Below are positions 53,035-62,081 of a stretch of DNA of 64,000 bases, piece by piece; position 1 is the first letter of the stretch; the number at the start of each line of letters is the position of its first letter. Below the pieces are notes generated by a model. That model saw only the letters and a list, made by a program, of their open reading frames with translations, was not told the origin of the DNA and did no database searches. The DNA comes from Nitrospira sp. (GTDB lineage: Bacteria > Nitrospirota > Nitrospiria > Nitrospirales > Nitrospiraceae), in the NCBI GenBank assembly GCA_018242725.1, contig JAFEBI010000008.1, forward strand, positions 92,311 through 156,310, written 5' to 3'. A program made the translations under genes and the position numbers.

Positions 53035-55989
53035 ATGCGTCGGCTGCTTCGTCCACGTGTTGTCATCGGCACGGTAGTTAGTCTCATTGCGGTTTATGCG
53101 CTCTTCGGATTCGTGCTGCTTCCCTATCTGATCAAGTCGTACGTCGTCCCCACCGTCTCGGAGCAAATCAAGCATCCTGTTGTGCTTCGGGAGGCTGGTT
53201 TCAATCCTTTTGTGCTGTCACTTCGTCTCAATGGGTTGGAAGTACAGGAGCCGAACGGGACGCCGATGCTCGGATTCGAGGAATTGTTCGTGAATCTGAG
53301 TGCAGCCTCGCTGTTCTTACAAAAGGTGGCGTTCGATGAGATTCATCTCACGATGCCGTACGTGGCAGCCAGGGTCAATTCGGAGGGCAAGCTGAATCTG
53401 ATGTCGCTGGTTCCACCCGAGGATGAAAAGGCCCAACCATCTCCTCAACCGGCCGGTGAACTCAAGAAACGGATGCCGGTGCAGATTGATCTTTTGGATA
53501 TCGGGAAAGGAATTATCGAGTATCGAGATGATTCGAAGCCGAGGCCGGTGGTGATCGATGTCGTGCCGTTCGGGATCGTGCTACGAAACTTCAGTACGGT
53601 TCAGGTCGAGGGAAGTGAGAACGCCTATGATGCCTTTACGGCGGAGATCGGGAAAAATGGAAAGATTTCTTGGGAGGGGAACATATTTCTGGAGCCGGTG
53701 GAATCCGACGGCCAGCTGAATATATCAGGGATCAGGCTTAAGGTGTTATATCAAGCCGTCCAGGAGCGGTTTCAGTTCGATGTGAGTGAGGGTGTCCTCG
53801 GCCTCTCAGCCTCCTATCATTTCGATCTTCGCGGCCAGACTCCTCAGGTTATGGTGAAGAATGGAAAGGTTTCGATTGACGATTTGACTATTGTGGAACG
53901 AGATGGCATTGATCCGGTTGTGACCGTGCCGACGTTTAACGTGGAGGGGATTCAACTGGATCTGCAACAACAGACCATTGAGGTCGCCAAGGTCCATTCA
54001 GCCGATGCCCGGTTTGATGCCTGGATGGCACCGAACGGTGTGCTTAATTATCAAACACTATTTTTGCCTGTGGGTGGAGAGGGAAAGACGGAGCCACCAT
54101 CGCCTGTGAAGGCCACGTCAGAGAAGTCAGCCAAACCTTGGGCGATCACGGTCGACGAAATCGGTCTGAAGAACTACAGTGCGTCGTATGAGGATCGGAC
54201 GCTCCCCAAGCCTGCCCATGTGGATGTCGACAGGATGAACATGACCGTGAAGGATGTGCAGATTCCATTCAAGAAGCCGCTACCGGTCGATCTGTCGCTG
54301 AAGCTGAATGAGACCGGTGCGATCGGTGTGAAGGGAACGGTGACGGTCGAGCCGTTGAAGGCCGACGCAAATCTTCAGTTGGAGCACATCGAAATCCGTC
54401 CCTTTCAGCCCTATCTCGATCGGTTCCTCAACGCAGACGTGCGGGACGGTGCGATTGATCTTGATGGAGCGATGCATTTTTCCAAGGAACATGCGAACGA
54501 GCCCATGTTGCGGTTTCAGGGGAATCTAGGGGTCGGTCAGCTGGCGATCGCGGAGCGAAACGTCCTCACCGATGCCGTGGCGTGGAAAGCGTTGAATTTC
54601 AATCGCGTCGTACTGGACGTCGAGCCAACGGCGGTGAAGATCGCAGAAATCGTCTGGCAGGAGCCAAACGCACAGATTGTAATCGATAGCGACGGGAAAC
54701 TGAATCTCTCGCGGCTAGCCGCCTCGTCTCCTCCGACTGATCAGGCACCGATTCAGAAAGAGTCTGGAGGTGAAAAGCTTCAAGCTAAGCCAGAGGAGCC
54801 CGTGCCTGTCACCATTGATCAGGTCAAACTAGTGAAGTTGGCTGCGACGTTTGAGGATCAGTCGATTGAACCAAGGGTCAAGGTCGGTCTCACGGATTTC
54901 GGTGGGACCATCAAAGGATTGTCCTCCAGGCAGATCAAGAAAGCAGACGTCAATCTGGCTGGGAAAGTCGGACGAACAGCCCCGTTTAAGATCGTTGGAA
55001 AGATCAACCCCTTAAGCGAGGATGCCTTCACGGATTTGGTCATCACGCTGGCCGGTATGGACCTGAGACCAGGCGGTCCATACAGCGGCAGGTACGTAGG
55101 GTACGAGTTATCAAAAGGGAAGTTGTCACTCGACCTGAAGTACAAGGTGTCACAAAAAATATTGGAAGCCGAAAACCTGGTCCATGTCGATCAACTCACG
55201 TTTGGGGAGAAGACCAATAGTCCTGACGCCATCTCGCTGCCCGTCCCGCTGGTCGTGGGATTGTTGAAGGATCGCAAAGGCCAGATTGAGATCGATATGC
55301 CGATTCGGGGTAACCTCAACGACCCGGATTTCAAGTACGGGAAGGTCGTGCTATCAACCTTGTTCAATCTTTTGACTAAAGTGGTTGCGTCGCCGTTTTC
55401 ATTAATGGGCAAGTTAGTGCCTGGTGGGGGGGAGAATGAGGAAGGTCTACAGTTCATCGAGTTTCAGCCAGGCAGCGCATCCCTGAGCGACGAGGACATG
55501 AAGAAGCTTGAAGCCTTGGAGACGGCGCTCGATGAGCGAGCCGGACTCCGCTTGGATGTCAAAGGAACGTTCGATACGACGGTGGACCGGGCGGCTCTTC
55601 AAGCGATGAAACTCCACGATCAACTCTTTGAAATGAGCGGGAAGCCTCGAAAAATGATGGGCTCCGATGGTGACGCACTCTCCCCCAAAGATGAGCAACG
55701 ACTGGTGGAAAAACTGTATGCAAAACTTCCTCCGCCCGATCCGGCCACCACGTCGGCGAAAGCTTCCCAGCCGACCATCGAAGAGATGAAACTGCGAGTG
55801 GCCGCAGCTATCGCGATTTCTGATGCGGAGTTAGCGGCGTTGGCTCGACAACGCGCTGAGGTGGTTCGCAACCTGCTGCTGGAAAGTGGGAGGCTTACCG
55901 AATCGCGAGTGACTCTGGTGGATTCGGGAGCTGCAGAATCTGGTCATGAGAAGGTGCGTACTCAATTGGCACTCGCCGCCGGTTCCTAA
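53035..55989 (+). CDS. DUF748 (AsmA-like) envelope protein
   Basis: 984 aa. One N-terminal transmembrane helix (VVIGTVVSLIAVYALFGFVL) anchors a large periplasmic part in the inner membrane. DUF748 pattern: a strand-rich N-terminus (GFNPFVLSLRLNGLEVQEP; LFVNLSAASLFLQKVAFDEI), repeated AsmA-like segments and the C-terminal core GRYVGYELSKGKLSLDLKY. The last ~150 residues resemble an OmpA-like alpha/beta domain (LQFIEFQPGSASLSDEDM; LALAAGS at the end). Related AsmA-like proteins are thought to bridge the periplasm for lipid transport; the role here is inferred only. Confidence 0.9.
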   Translation: MRRLLRPRVVIGTVVSLIAVYALFGFVLLPYLIKSYVVPTVSEQIKHPVVLREAGFNPFVLSLRLNGLEVQEPNGTPMLGFEELFVNLSAASLFLQKVAFDEIHLTMPYVAARVNSEGKLNLMSLVPPEDEKAQPSPQPAGELKKRMPVQIDLLDIGKGIIEYRDDSKPRPVVIDVVPFGIVLRNFSTVQVEGSENAYDAFTAEIGKNGKISWEGNIFLEPVESDGQLNISGIRLKVLYQAVQERFQFDVSEGVLGLSASYHFDLRGQTPQVMVKNGKVSIDDLTIVERDGIDPVVTVPTFNVEGIQLDLQQQTIEVAKVHSADARFDAWMAPNGVLNYQTLFLPVGGEGKTEPPSPVKATSEKSAKPWAITVDEIGLKNYSASYEDRTLPKPAHVDVDRMNMTVKDVQIPFKKPLPVDLSLKLNETGAIGVKGTVTVEPLKADANLQLEHIEIRPFQPYLDRFLNADVRDGAIDLDGAMHFSKEHANEPMLRFQGNLGVGQLAIAERNVLTDAVAWKALNFNRVVLDVEPTAVKIAEIVWQEPNAQIVIDSDGKLNLSRLAASSPPTDQAPIQKESGGEKLQAKPEEPVPVTIDQVKLVKLAATFEDQSIEPRVKVGLTDFGGTIKGLSSRQIKKADVNLAGKVGRTAPFKIVGKINPLSEDAFTDLVITLAGMDLRPGGPYSGRYVGYELSKGKLSLDLKYKVSQKILEAENLVHVDQLTFGEKTNSPDAISLPVPLVVGLLKDRKGQIEIDMPIRGNLNDPDFKYGKVVLSTLFNLLTKVVASPFSLMGKLVPGGGENEEGLQFIEFQPGSASLSDEDMKKLEALETALDERAGLRLDVKGTFDTTVDRAALQAMKLHDQLFEMSGKPRKMMGSDGDALSPKDEQRLVEKLYAKLPPPDPATTSAKASQPTIEEMKLRVAAAIAISDAELAALARQRAEVVRNLLLESGRLTESRVTLVDSGAAESGHEKVRTQLALAAGS

Positions 55990-56038
55990 AACAAGTTTTC
56001 AGCGTGAGACAAGCGCGGCTGATACTGGAGCACCGCAG

Positions 56039-56401
56039 CTACTTTGCGCTGCATCGCATACGCGTTCCATGGAGGAGAGAAAGCTCAATTTCTGAAGCGC
56101 TGAGTTCAGTCGGGAAGAGGACTCCTGAAATCTTGCACGCGTTGATGCTGGCTCCGTCTAAGTTGGCCTTACTTAAGTCCACGCCACGCAGGTCGGATTG
56201 TCGGAAATAGCAATCGCTGAAATCCAGCCCATCGGCATCCAGCCCTCGAAGATCAAGTCCCCGTAGGTCGCATCCTCGGAGATCGCATTTGTCCCCTGCG
56301 GCTTTCTTGACATTGAATTCTTTGATGCAGCCTTCACGGAGCATCAAATACATTGGATCTTTTGATATGCGGAGCTTTGTGCGCGCGGAATCCGAGTCCA
56401 T
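56039..56401 (-). CDS. Pentapeptide-repeat protein
   Basis: 120 aa from the ATG at 56401, with GGAG upstream; the frame upstream of that is probably not translated. After a helical start come about ten pentapeptide repeats (DKCDLRGCDLRGLDLRGLD, ADGLDFSDCYFRQSDLRG, VDLSKANLDGAS), forming a right-handed quadrilateral beta-helix. Some pentapeptide proteins mimic DNA and protect gyrase, but this one is too short and generic to assign a role. It faces the DUF748 gene tail to tail. Confidence 0.8.
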   Translation of the reverse strand: MDSDSARTKLRISKDPMYLMLREGCIKEFNVKKAAGDKCDLRGCDLRGLDLRGLDADGLDFSDCYFRQSDLRGVDLSKANLDGASINACKISGVLFPTELSASEIELSLLHGTRMRCSAK

Positions 56402-56623
56402 GGTTCTACTCCATTCACGGGTACTCAGGAGCCATATCGGTTGGGATTCAAGAAACTTGAGTGTGGGGAGAGAACCGATGCCGCATGTAGGATAGTCGCA
56501 GTGAGGACGGGAGACGGTCCCTCTCACAGCCTCTTGAACTCGCCCAATCTGACACAGTATGGTAACGAGACACGGTCGAGCGAGGCGTTATTTCATGACG
56601 ATACGAGTTTAAGGAGGTGTCAT

Positions 56624-57259
56624 ATGGCGATTCGATTGGGCGATGACGCGCCGAATTTTACGGCGGAAACGACAGAGGGGACGATTAATTTTCATGAATG
56701 GTTGGGGAACGGGTGGGGCATCCTGTTTTCTCATCCCAAAGACTACACTCCCGTATGTACGACAGAGTTAGGCACGGTTGCCAAGATCTCTCCGGAATTC
56801 AAAAAACGAGGGGTCAAGGTTATTGCCGTGAGTGTGGATCCGATGGACTCTCATAAGGGGTGGATCAACGATATCAACGAGACGCAAAAGACGACGATGA
56901 ACTATCCCATCATTGCTGATCCGGATAAGAAGGTCGCGACGCTTTATGACATGATTCACCCGAATGCGATCGATAACATGACGGTGCGGTCGGTCTTCAT
57001 CATCGGCCCGGATAAGAAGGTGAAGCTGACATTGACCTACCCGGCCTCCTGTGGTCGGAACTTCGATGAGCTATTGCGCGTCATTGATTCATTGCAACTC
57101 ACGTCGAAGTATAAAGTGGCCACTCCGGCGAATTGGAAGGATGGCGAAGATTGCATCATTACTCCCGCAGTAGGTGATGCAGAAGCGCAACAGTTGTTTC
57201 CAAAAGGATTCAAGACGGTGAAGCCGTATCTTCGCTACACGCCTCAGCCAAATCGATAG
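56624..57259 (+). CDS. 1-Cys peroxiredoxin (Prx6-type)
   Basis: Reduces peroxides in the cytosol. 211 aa from the ATG at 56624, preceded by a perfect AAGGAGGTG ribosome site. The peroxidatic Cys45 lies in HPKDYTPVCTTELG with Thr42, and the supporting Arg is in VRSVFIIGPDKKVK. The C-terminal arm (TPANWKDGEDCIITPAVGDA; FPKGFKTVKPYLRYTPQP) is the Prx6-type extension. There is no typical resolving Cys; Cys in EDC is at the Prx6 C-terminal position. Free-standing gene. Confidence 0.95.
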   Translation: MAIRLGDDAPNFTAETTEGTINFHEWLGNGWGILFSHPKDYTPVCTTELGTVAKISPEFKKRGVKVIAVSVDPMDSHKGWINDINETQKTTMNYPIIADPDKKVATLYDMIHPNAIDNMTVRSVFIIGPDKKVKLTLTYPASCGRNFDELLRVIDSLQLTSKYKVATPANWKDGEDCIITPAVGDAEAQQLFPKGFKTVKPYLRYTPQPNR

Positions 57260-57280
57260 TTTTTTGTTGATCACCGCAAG

Positions 57281-57324
57281 AAACGCCAGGTAGAGGGGGG
57301 ACGAACTACTTCTATCTGGCGTTT
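57281..57324 (+). terminator. Hairpin after the peroxiredoxin gene
   Basis: AAACGCCAG (57281-57289) pairs with CTGGCGTTT (57316-57324), with a few more pairs inside and a loop of about 16-26 bases. It starts 22 bases after the stop codon. A short T-rich end makes termination plausible. Confidence 0.45.
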
Positions 57325-57600
57325 ACTTATCAATAGGTTATCTTCTCGAGTTTCTTTCTCTTGCAGACAGAAATCTTCTCCGTATCAATCTCTTCTTTCT
57401 TTTGAGTTGTAGATGTTTTCACGCGCCACGGCATGGGGTACGAGGATTGCTTTACCAGGAGGCCGAATTCTAGGACATGACTGACGCGGTCGTTTAGCTC
57501 CGTGAGCGGAACGAACTGAAACTTGTTCTTATATCGAGCATGGTGAGGTGTGCAGAGTATGTCAGATGAGTATCGTCGCTGTTCATTTTCGCTATGTGTT

Positions 57601-57628
57601 TTGACAAGCAGAACTACTGATGTATAGT
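57601..57628 (+). promoter_or_regulatory. Sigma-70-type promoter for the porin gene
   Basis: Perfect TTGACA (57601-57606), a 16-base spacer and TATAGT (57623-57628). Transcription from about 57635 leaves a leader of about 145 bases. Confidence 0.55.
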
Positions 57629-57779
57629 CGACACAGCTGAGCTACATACGAAAAGTTTCTTGCTTTGTTTCGCTGGCTTAGGCATATTCGGCGCTAATTT
57701 CCTACGGGGAAAGAGGTTTTACTCGTAGTGGCAGGTGGGCGGTGGTGGTTTCTTATTACTCACAAGGGAGGGCATCAGT

Positions 57780-59090
57780 ATGAAGGGACATCATGTGAGG
57801 CGGTGGAAACAATTTGTAGTTGCTGGAGCCATGGCGGCACTGGTGGCTGGAATGGGATCCACGTTGCCCAGTGCCTTTGCTGGTGGCATGATCAAGGCGG
57901 ATGAAGACAAGTGGATCTCGATTGGGATGGGAATCAGGACTAGTTTTAACGCACAAGAGGGTGCTTCCCCAGCCGGGCACTATAGTAATGATTTTACGGT
58001 CAACAATGCTCGTATCTATATCAACGGGCAGATTCACAAGTATGTCAAGTTCGAGTTCAATACTGATTGCTTCAACTGCCAGGTTGGTGGAGGTGCCGGG
58101 GCATTTGGCAATGCTTCTCTGACCAGTACGTCTCAGAATTTTTCAGGCAACTCCTCAATCGGTTTGCTCGATGCCATCGGGAAGTTTGAGTTCAATGAGA
58201 TGGTCAACCTCTGGGTCGGGCGGATGTTGCTGCCGAGTGAACGTGGCGAGTTGAATGGTCCCTTTTATCATGCGACCTTCGATGGTTTCAGGACACCGTT
58301 CTTTCCTGCTGATGCCAGCACCAATTTCAATGGTGTGAGTGCACTCGGTGGTGGAGCTGGTCTCTACGGCCGTGATAATGCCGCTACCTTCTGGGGGAAA
58401 GTTCATCCAGGTGGCACGCATCTCTTGTATGTGGTCAGTGTCTCGCAGGGGTTGCGCGGTGGCCCCAATACCGGCAGCAGTCTCATGTATACAGGGCGTT
58501 TGCAGTGGAACTTCTTGAACGATGAGCCGAGTCCCGGTTATTACACGGCAGGGACGTATTATGGAACGGCCGGAGATATTGCGGCGATCGGTGCAAGCGT
58601 TCAACATCAAAAGGATGGGGCCGGGAATACCGCCACTGGGAATGTGTCTGATTTTACCGGGGCCTCGGTCGATGTGCTGATTGAAAAGGTCCTGCCGAAC
58701 AACATGGGCGTATTCACGTTCAACGGAGAATTTAAGCGCCATTGGGCCAACTATGGAGCGGGTGCGTTCACGAACGTTGGTGGTTTTAATAGCTGTTTCT
58801 GCACGTTCAACGGTGATTCTTGGACGGTCTATGGCTTATACCTGATTCCACAGGAGGTTGGCATCGGACGGTTCCAGCCCTATGTCCGGTTCACGAGTGT
58901 CGATCCACGATACAGCGCGATGCGGCAAGAGTATGAATATGGTGTGAACTACATCATTTCTGGTCACAATGCCCGCATCTCCGCGTACGGACGATACGGT
59001 GATTTAGAGACTAAGTTGAACAATTACGGGCCAAGTGCGGGTGGGAACAAGGTGGATTCTTTCCACGTCGCCTTGCAACTGCAGTACTAG
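57780..59090 (+). CDS. Phosphate-selective-porin-like outer-membrane porin
   Basis: 436 aa from the ATG at 57780 with an AGGGAGG ribosome site. A signal peptide (FVVAGAMAALVAGMGSTLPSAFA) is followed by a barrel pattern: WISIGMGIRTSFNAQEG, NNARIYINGQIHKYVKFEFN, MVNLWVGRMLLPSERGELNG and a last strand VDSFHVALQLQY ending in an aromatic residue. This fits the OprO/P-like porin superfamily. The loops are Gly/Asn-rich and contain cysteines (CFNC; CFC). Substrate unknown. A strong promoter and terminator suggest an abundant protein. Confidence 0.85.
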   Translation: MKGHHVRRWKQFVVAGAMAALVAGMGSTLPSAFAGGMIKADEDKWISIGMGIRTSFNAQEGASPAGHYSNDFTVNNARIYINGQIHKYVKFEFNTDCFNCQVGGGAGAFGNASLTSTSQNFSGNSSIGLLDAIGKFEFNEMVNLWVGRMLLPSERGELNGPFYHATFDGFRTPFFPADASTNFNGVSALGGGAGLYGRDNAATFWGKVHPGGTHLLYVVSVSQGLRGGPNTGSSLMYTGRLQWNFLNDEPSPGYYTAGTYYGTAGDIAAIGASVQHQKDGAGNTATGNVSDFTGASVDVLIEKVLPNNMGVFTFNGEFKRHWANYGAGAFTNVGGFNSCFCTFNGDSWTVYGLYLIPQEVGIGRFQPYVRFTSVDPRYSAMRQEYEYGVNYIISGHNARISAYGRYGDLETKLNNYGPSAGGNKVDSFHVALQLQY

Positions 59091-59126
59091 TCACTGTAGC
59101 GTAACCTAGAACGGTTGGTTTGAGAT

Positions 59127-59161
59127 AAGGGCTGGAATCCAAGTACTGGGTTCCAGCCCTT
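59127..59161 (+). terminator. Strong hairpin terminator after the porin gene
   Basis: AAGGGCTGGAA (59127-59137) and TTCCAGCCCTT (59151-59161) form a perfect 11-bp stem with a 13-base loop, followed by TGTTGTT. It lies between convergent genes and may serve both. Confidence 0.8.
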
Positions 59162-59210
59162 GTTGTTCCTCCCTCATGATCGAGTCTGCCGTGTAATTTT
59201 TGCGAAGCTG

Positions 59211-61385
59211 CTAGACGAGCACCAATCCGGTAGCTCTGATCTGTTTCCAAGCCAGAGACGTGAGAAACCGATTATAGCTTGATGCTGTTCCAGGAAACCC
59301 GTTACCTACGTCGTGGATGTGTGGATAGGTCTGAGATGGCTGTTGTGGAGTCGCATTCGAGATCAATTGCGTCAGCCATTGGACTTGCGAAGTCGGGAGC
59401 ATGAGGATCTGGTCATGCTGAGGCCCTCGGAGGATGAGTCGTGAGCGCTTCCCGACTGACTCACTGGTCACGGTCCCTCCCAACCAAGCCAGCCGCCTTT
59501 CTCTGGGCGTTCTCTCATCGATACGTTGCTTTTTGAGCAGGCCTGTGAGCCATCCGGAAGAAACCGTAGGGCGCGGAACCTTCTCATCGAACCAGAAACG
59601 GACATCGAGATCGAGCCCACGCCGTTCGAGGTAGTTGAGGAGCGATCGTCGAAGTCCTTCCCCGAGCCAGGCTGGTGTTTCACCGCAACGGTCTTCGTGC
59701 TGAAGGTCATTTTCTGCAAACCCTTGGAACGTGGGTCCAAGGATGCGGAGACCATGTGCAACGGGATCCAGACCGACCGGGCTGTGTGCGGTCACCGTGA
59801 ACCGGTGCCAAAAGGCCGATTGAATCAGATCGGCTGCGATCAACTGACGGATGCGCTCGAGTGAATCGATGGTTTCTTGAATGGTTTCTGATGGACAGCC
59901 GTACATCAGATAGGCATGGATCAGGATGCCGGCTTCTCGAAATCCTGCGGCAACCAGCGCAGTCTGATCGACGGTAATCCCTTTCTTCATTTCGTCCAGC
60001 AGGCGGTCCGAAGCGGCTTCGAGTCCAGCGGTAACGGCAATACACCCGGATGCAGCCAGGAGTCGGCAGAGGTCCGGCGAGAAGGCTGGTTCAAATCGGA
60101 TATTACCCCACCAGCGGATGGTGATTCGTCGTTCCAGAAGTCCCAAGGCCAGCGCTTTGAGCGCTGCGGGCGGGGCTGCCTCATCCACGAAATGAAAGCC
60201 TCGGCATCCTGTTTCGGCAACGAGCTGCTCGATCTGTTGAATGAGCCGTTCCGTCGGTGTCATTTCATAGCGACTGATGTAGTTCAATCCCACATCGCAA
60301 AACGTGCATTGTTTCCAATAACACCCGTGTGCCACGGTAAGTTTGTTCCAATGTCCCTCCGACCACAGACGATGCATAGGGTTCGTGCTATCGAGAATGG
60401 TCAGGTAGCGATCCAGCGTTAAGCCTCGGTAGGTCGGACATCCGACGTCATCCATCGAGAAATCAGTGAGAGATGGATCATCCGCATACACTACACGATT
60501 GTGTTCGCGATACAGCGTTCGGCACAACGCGTGGCGCTGGCGCAGTCCTGAGAGATGTTCAATCAGAGAGAGGAGTGGCCGTTCACCATTGTCCAGCGTG
60601 ATGAAGTCCACATAGTCAAACACGCGAGGATCCGCCACTCGACGAAGCTCCGTGTTCACGTAGCCGCCGCCGATGACGATCGGGAGGTTTGGATACTGCT
60701 CTTTGATCGACTGTGCGATGAGGAATGCACCATAGAGATTGCCAGGAAAGGGGATGGACAGACCGACGAGCGTCGGTCGAGTCCGTTTGAAATGATCCCA
60801 GAAGAGATCAAGTAGCCACTCATCTATCAGGCTCCGTGGCTCCGCCAGCGAGGAGGCAATTTGATCAAATGATGATGCGCTGCGCCCAATATGCTCGGCA
60901 TAGCGACTCAAACCGAAGTGTGGAGTAATAGTGGCTTGTACGAGATCGGCGAGGTCTTCGAGAAAGAACGTGGCCCATTGTTTGGCTCGGTCGGTGACCG
61001 CCACGGAGCGGGGAAATGTCCGCCGACCCCGAAATCGTGGTCCTTGGGGAAGCACGCCGGGTTGCATCAAGCGACCGGCGAAGTCTGGACTCTGGCCTTG
61101 CAAGAATGCAATGACCGGTCCGATCAGTTCCAGGTACCGATGCTCGGCCTGCATCATACGGAGGGCTTCCGTCGGCAAGGAGCTCCTGTTGCGATGCAAT
61201 TGTTTGAACACGGATCGTAGGCCGTCGGCACTGAAAAGACGGAGGACCATTTCAATACCAAGGTCAGCCTGTTCCGCCAGGATTCCACGGGACTGAAGAA
61301 ATCCTGTCAGGTACGTGATAGATGGATAGGGAGTGTTCAGCTGGGTTAATGGAGGGATGACCAACAGCACACGTTGGGGTGTCAT
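59211..61385 (-). CDS. B12-binding-type radical SAM protein
   Basis: 724 aa. The N-terminal ~250 residues have the cobalamin-binding-domain pattern (RVLLVIPPLTQLNTPYPSIT; PTLVGLSIPFPGNLYGA; PIVIGGGYVNTE). The radical SAM domain carries the cluster motif GCYWKQCTFCD, in which the first two cysteines are four residues apart rather than three, plus HFVDEAAPP and GLEAASDRLLDEMKKGI. The C-terminal ~200 residues are unassigned. No substrate can be inferred from the neighbours. ATG start at 61385. Confidence 0.88.
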   Translation of the reverse strand: MTPQRVLLVIPPLTQLNTPYPSITYLTGFLQSRGILAEQADLGIEMVLRLFSADGLRSVFKQLHRNRSSLPTEALRMMQAEHRYLELIGPVIAFLQGQSPDFAGRLMQPGVLPQGPRFRGRRTFPRSVAVTDRAKQWATFFLEDLADLVQATITPHFGLSRYAEHIGRSASSFDQIASSLAEPRSLIDEWLLDLFWDHFKRTRPTLVGLSIPFPGNLYGAFLIAQSIKEQYPNLPIVIGGGYVNTELRRVADPRVFDYVDFITLDNGERPLLSLIEHLSGLRQRHALCRTLYREHNRVVYADDPSLTDFSMDDVGCPTYRGLTLDRYLTILDSTNPMHRLWSEGHWNKLTVAHGCYWKQCTFCDVGLNYISRYEMTPTERLIQQIEQLVAETGCRGFHFVDEAAPPAALKALALGLLERRITIRWWGNIRFEPAFSPDLCRLLAASGCIAVTAGLEAASDRLLDEMKKGITVDQTALVAAGFREAGILIHAYLMYGCPSETIQETIDSLERIRQLIAADLIQSAFWHRFTVTAHSPVGLDPVAHGLRILGPTFQGFAENDLQHEDRCGETPAWLGEGLRRSLLNYLERRGLDLDVRFWFDEKVPRPTVSSGWLTGLLKKQRIDERTPRERRLAWLGGTVTSESVGKRSRLILRGPQHDQILMLPTSQVQWLTQLISNATPQQPSQTYPHIHDVGNGFPGTASSYNRFLTSLAWKQIRATGLVLV

Positions 61386-61517
61386 GAGCCCGACATAGCA
61401 CAGTAACGGAGAAAAATGCTACGTCCAACGGAAGATGACCAGATGAGGAATAGGTATGTGCTGCCTCGGCGCTGACCTGTCCCGCCGCGTCGCTCGAAAG
61501 GAAAGAGTGACGTAGCG

Positions 61518-61871
61518 CTATTTTGTGAGGTCGAGGATGCTGCCGAGTAAGGAATTGCCGGTCTTGATGGTCTGAAGATTGGCTTCAAAGCTACGCTGAG
61601 CCAGCATCTGTTGGACGGTTTCTTCACCGAGGTCCACATTCGAGAGTTCAACCGGGAATTGAGCACCCCCTGTGTCTCGTAGAACCGTTGGACCCGATGC
61701 ATTGTCTTTCTGAACAATGGGAAGGACACCTCCGGTCTGGACTTCGACGAACTCTGTTCTAGATTTCTTGAATCCATCGGTATTGAGGTTGGCGACATTG
61801 TTCGCGACGACGTCGATCTGTTTCCCGAAGGCAGCCAGGCCCGAGAGTGCGGTGTGTATGGCGGATATCAT
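61518..61871 (-). CDS. Flagellar basal-body rod-like protein (FlgC-type)
   Basis: 117 aa from the ATG at 61871, with GGGAGG 7 bases upstream. The N-terminal rod motif is clear (AIHTALSGLAAFGKQIDVVA, NNVANLNTDGFKKSRTEF), and the C-terminal rod motif too (VDLGEETVQQMLAQRSFEAN, LQTIKTGNSLLGSILDLTK). It is shorter than usual FlgC. No other flagellar gene lies in the window. It could be a solitary relic, or serve a rod-like structure of another kind. Confidence 0.8.
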   Translation of the reverse strand: MISAIHTALSGLAAFGKQIDVVANNVANLNTDGFKKSRTEFVEVQTGGVLPIVQKDNASGPTVLRDTGGAQFPVELSNVDLGEETVQQMLAQRSFEANLQTIKTGNSLLGSILDLTK

Positions 61872-62081
61872 AGACACCTCCCTTGGAGATTCTAGTATGC
61901 CCTGTCGTAGGCCTTATCGGAGTGTGAGAGAAGAACTTTACTCGAAGACGAAAGCAATTGTGTAATCGGTCTCAACTAGTAACAACCAACACGGTGGTCC
62001 AGAGATGACAGCTATTGAAGCTTTAGATGATCTCCGGCTCTGCCGATAGGATGGAAGCTCAAAGGTCTCTCAGGCATACCT

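Larger units (their letters stand above)
57260..57779. other. Intergenic region between peroxiredoxin and porin
   Basis: No gene seen in 520 bases. It contains a hairpin (57281-57324) and the porin promoter (57601-57628). Confidence 0.5.
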
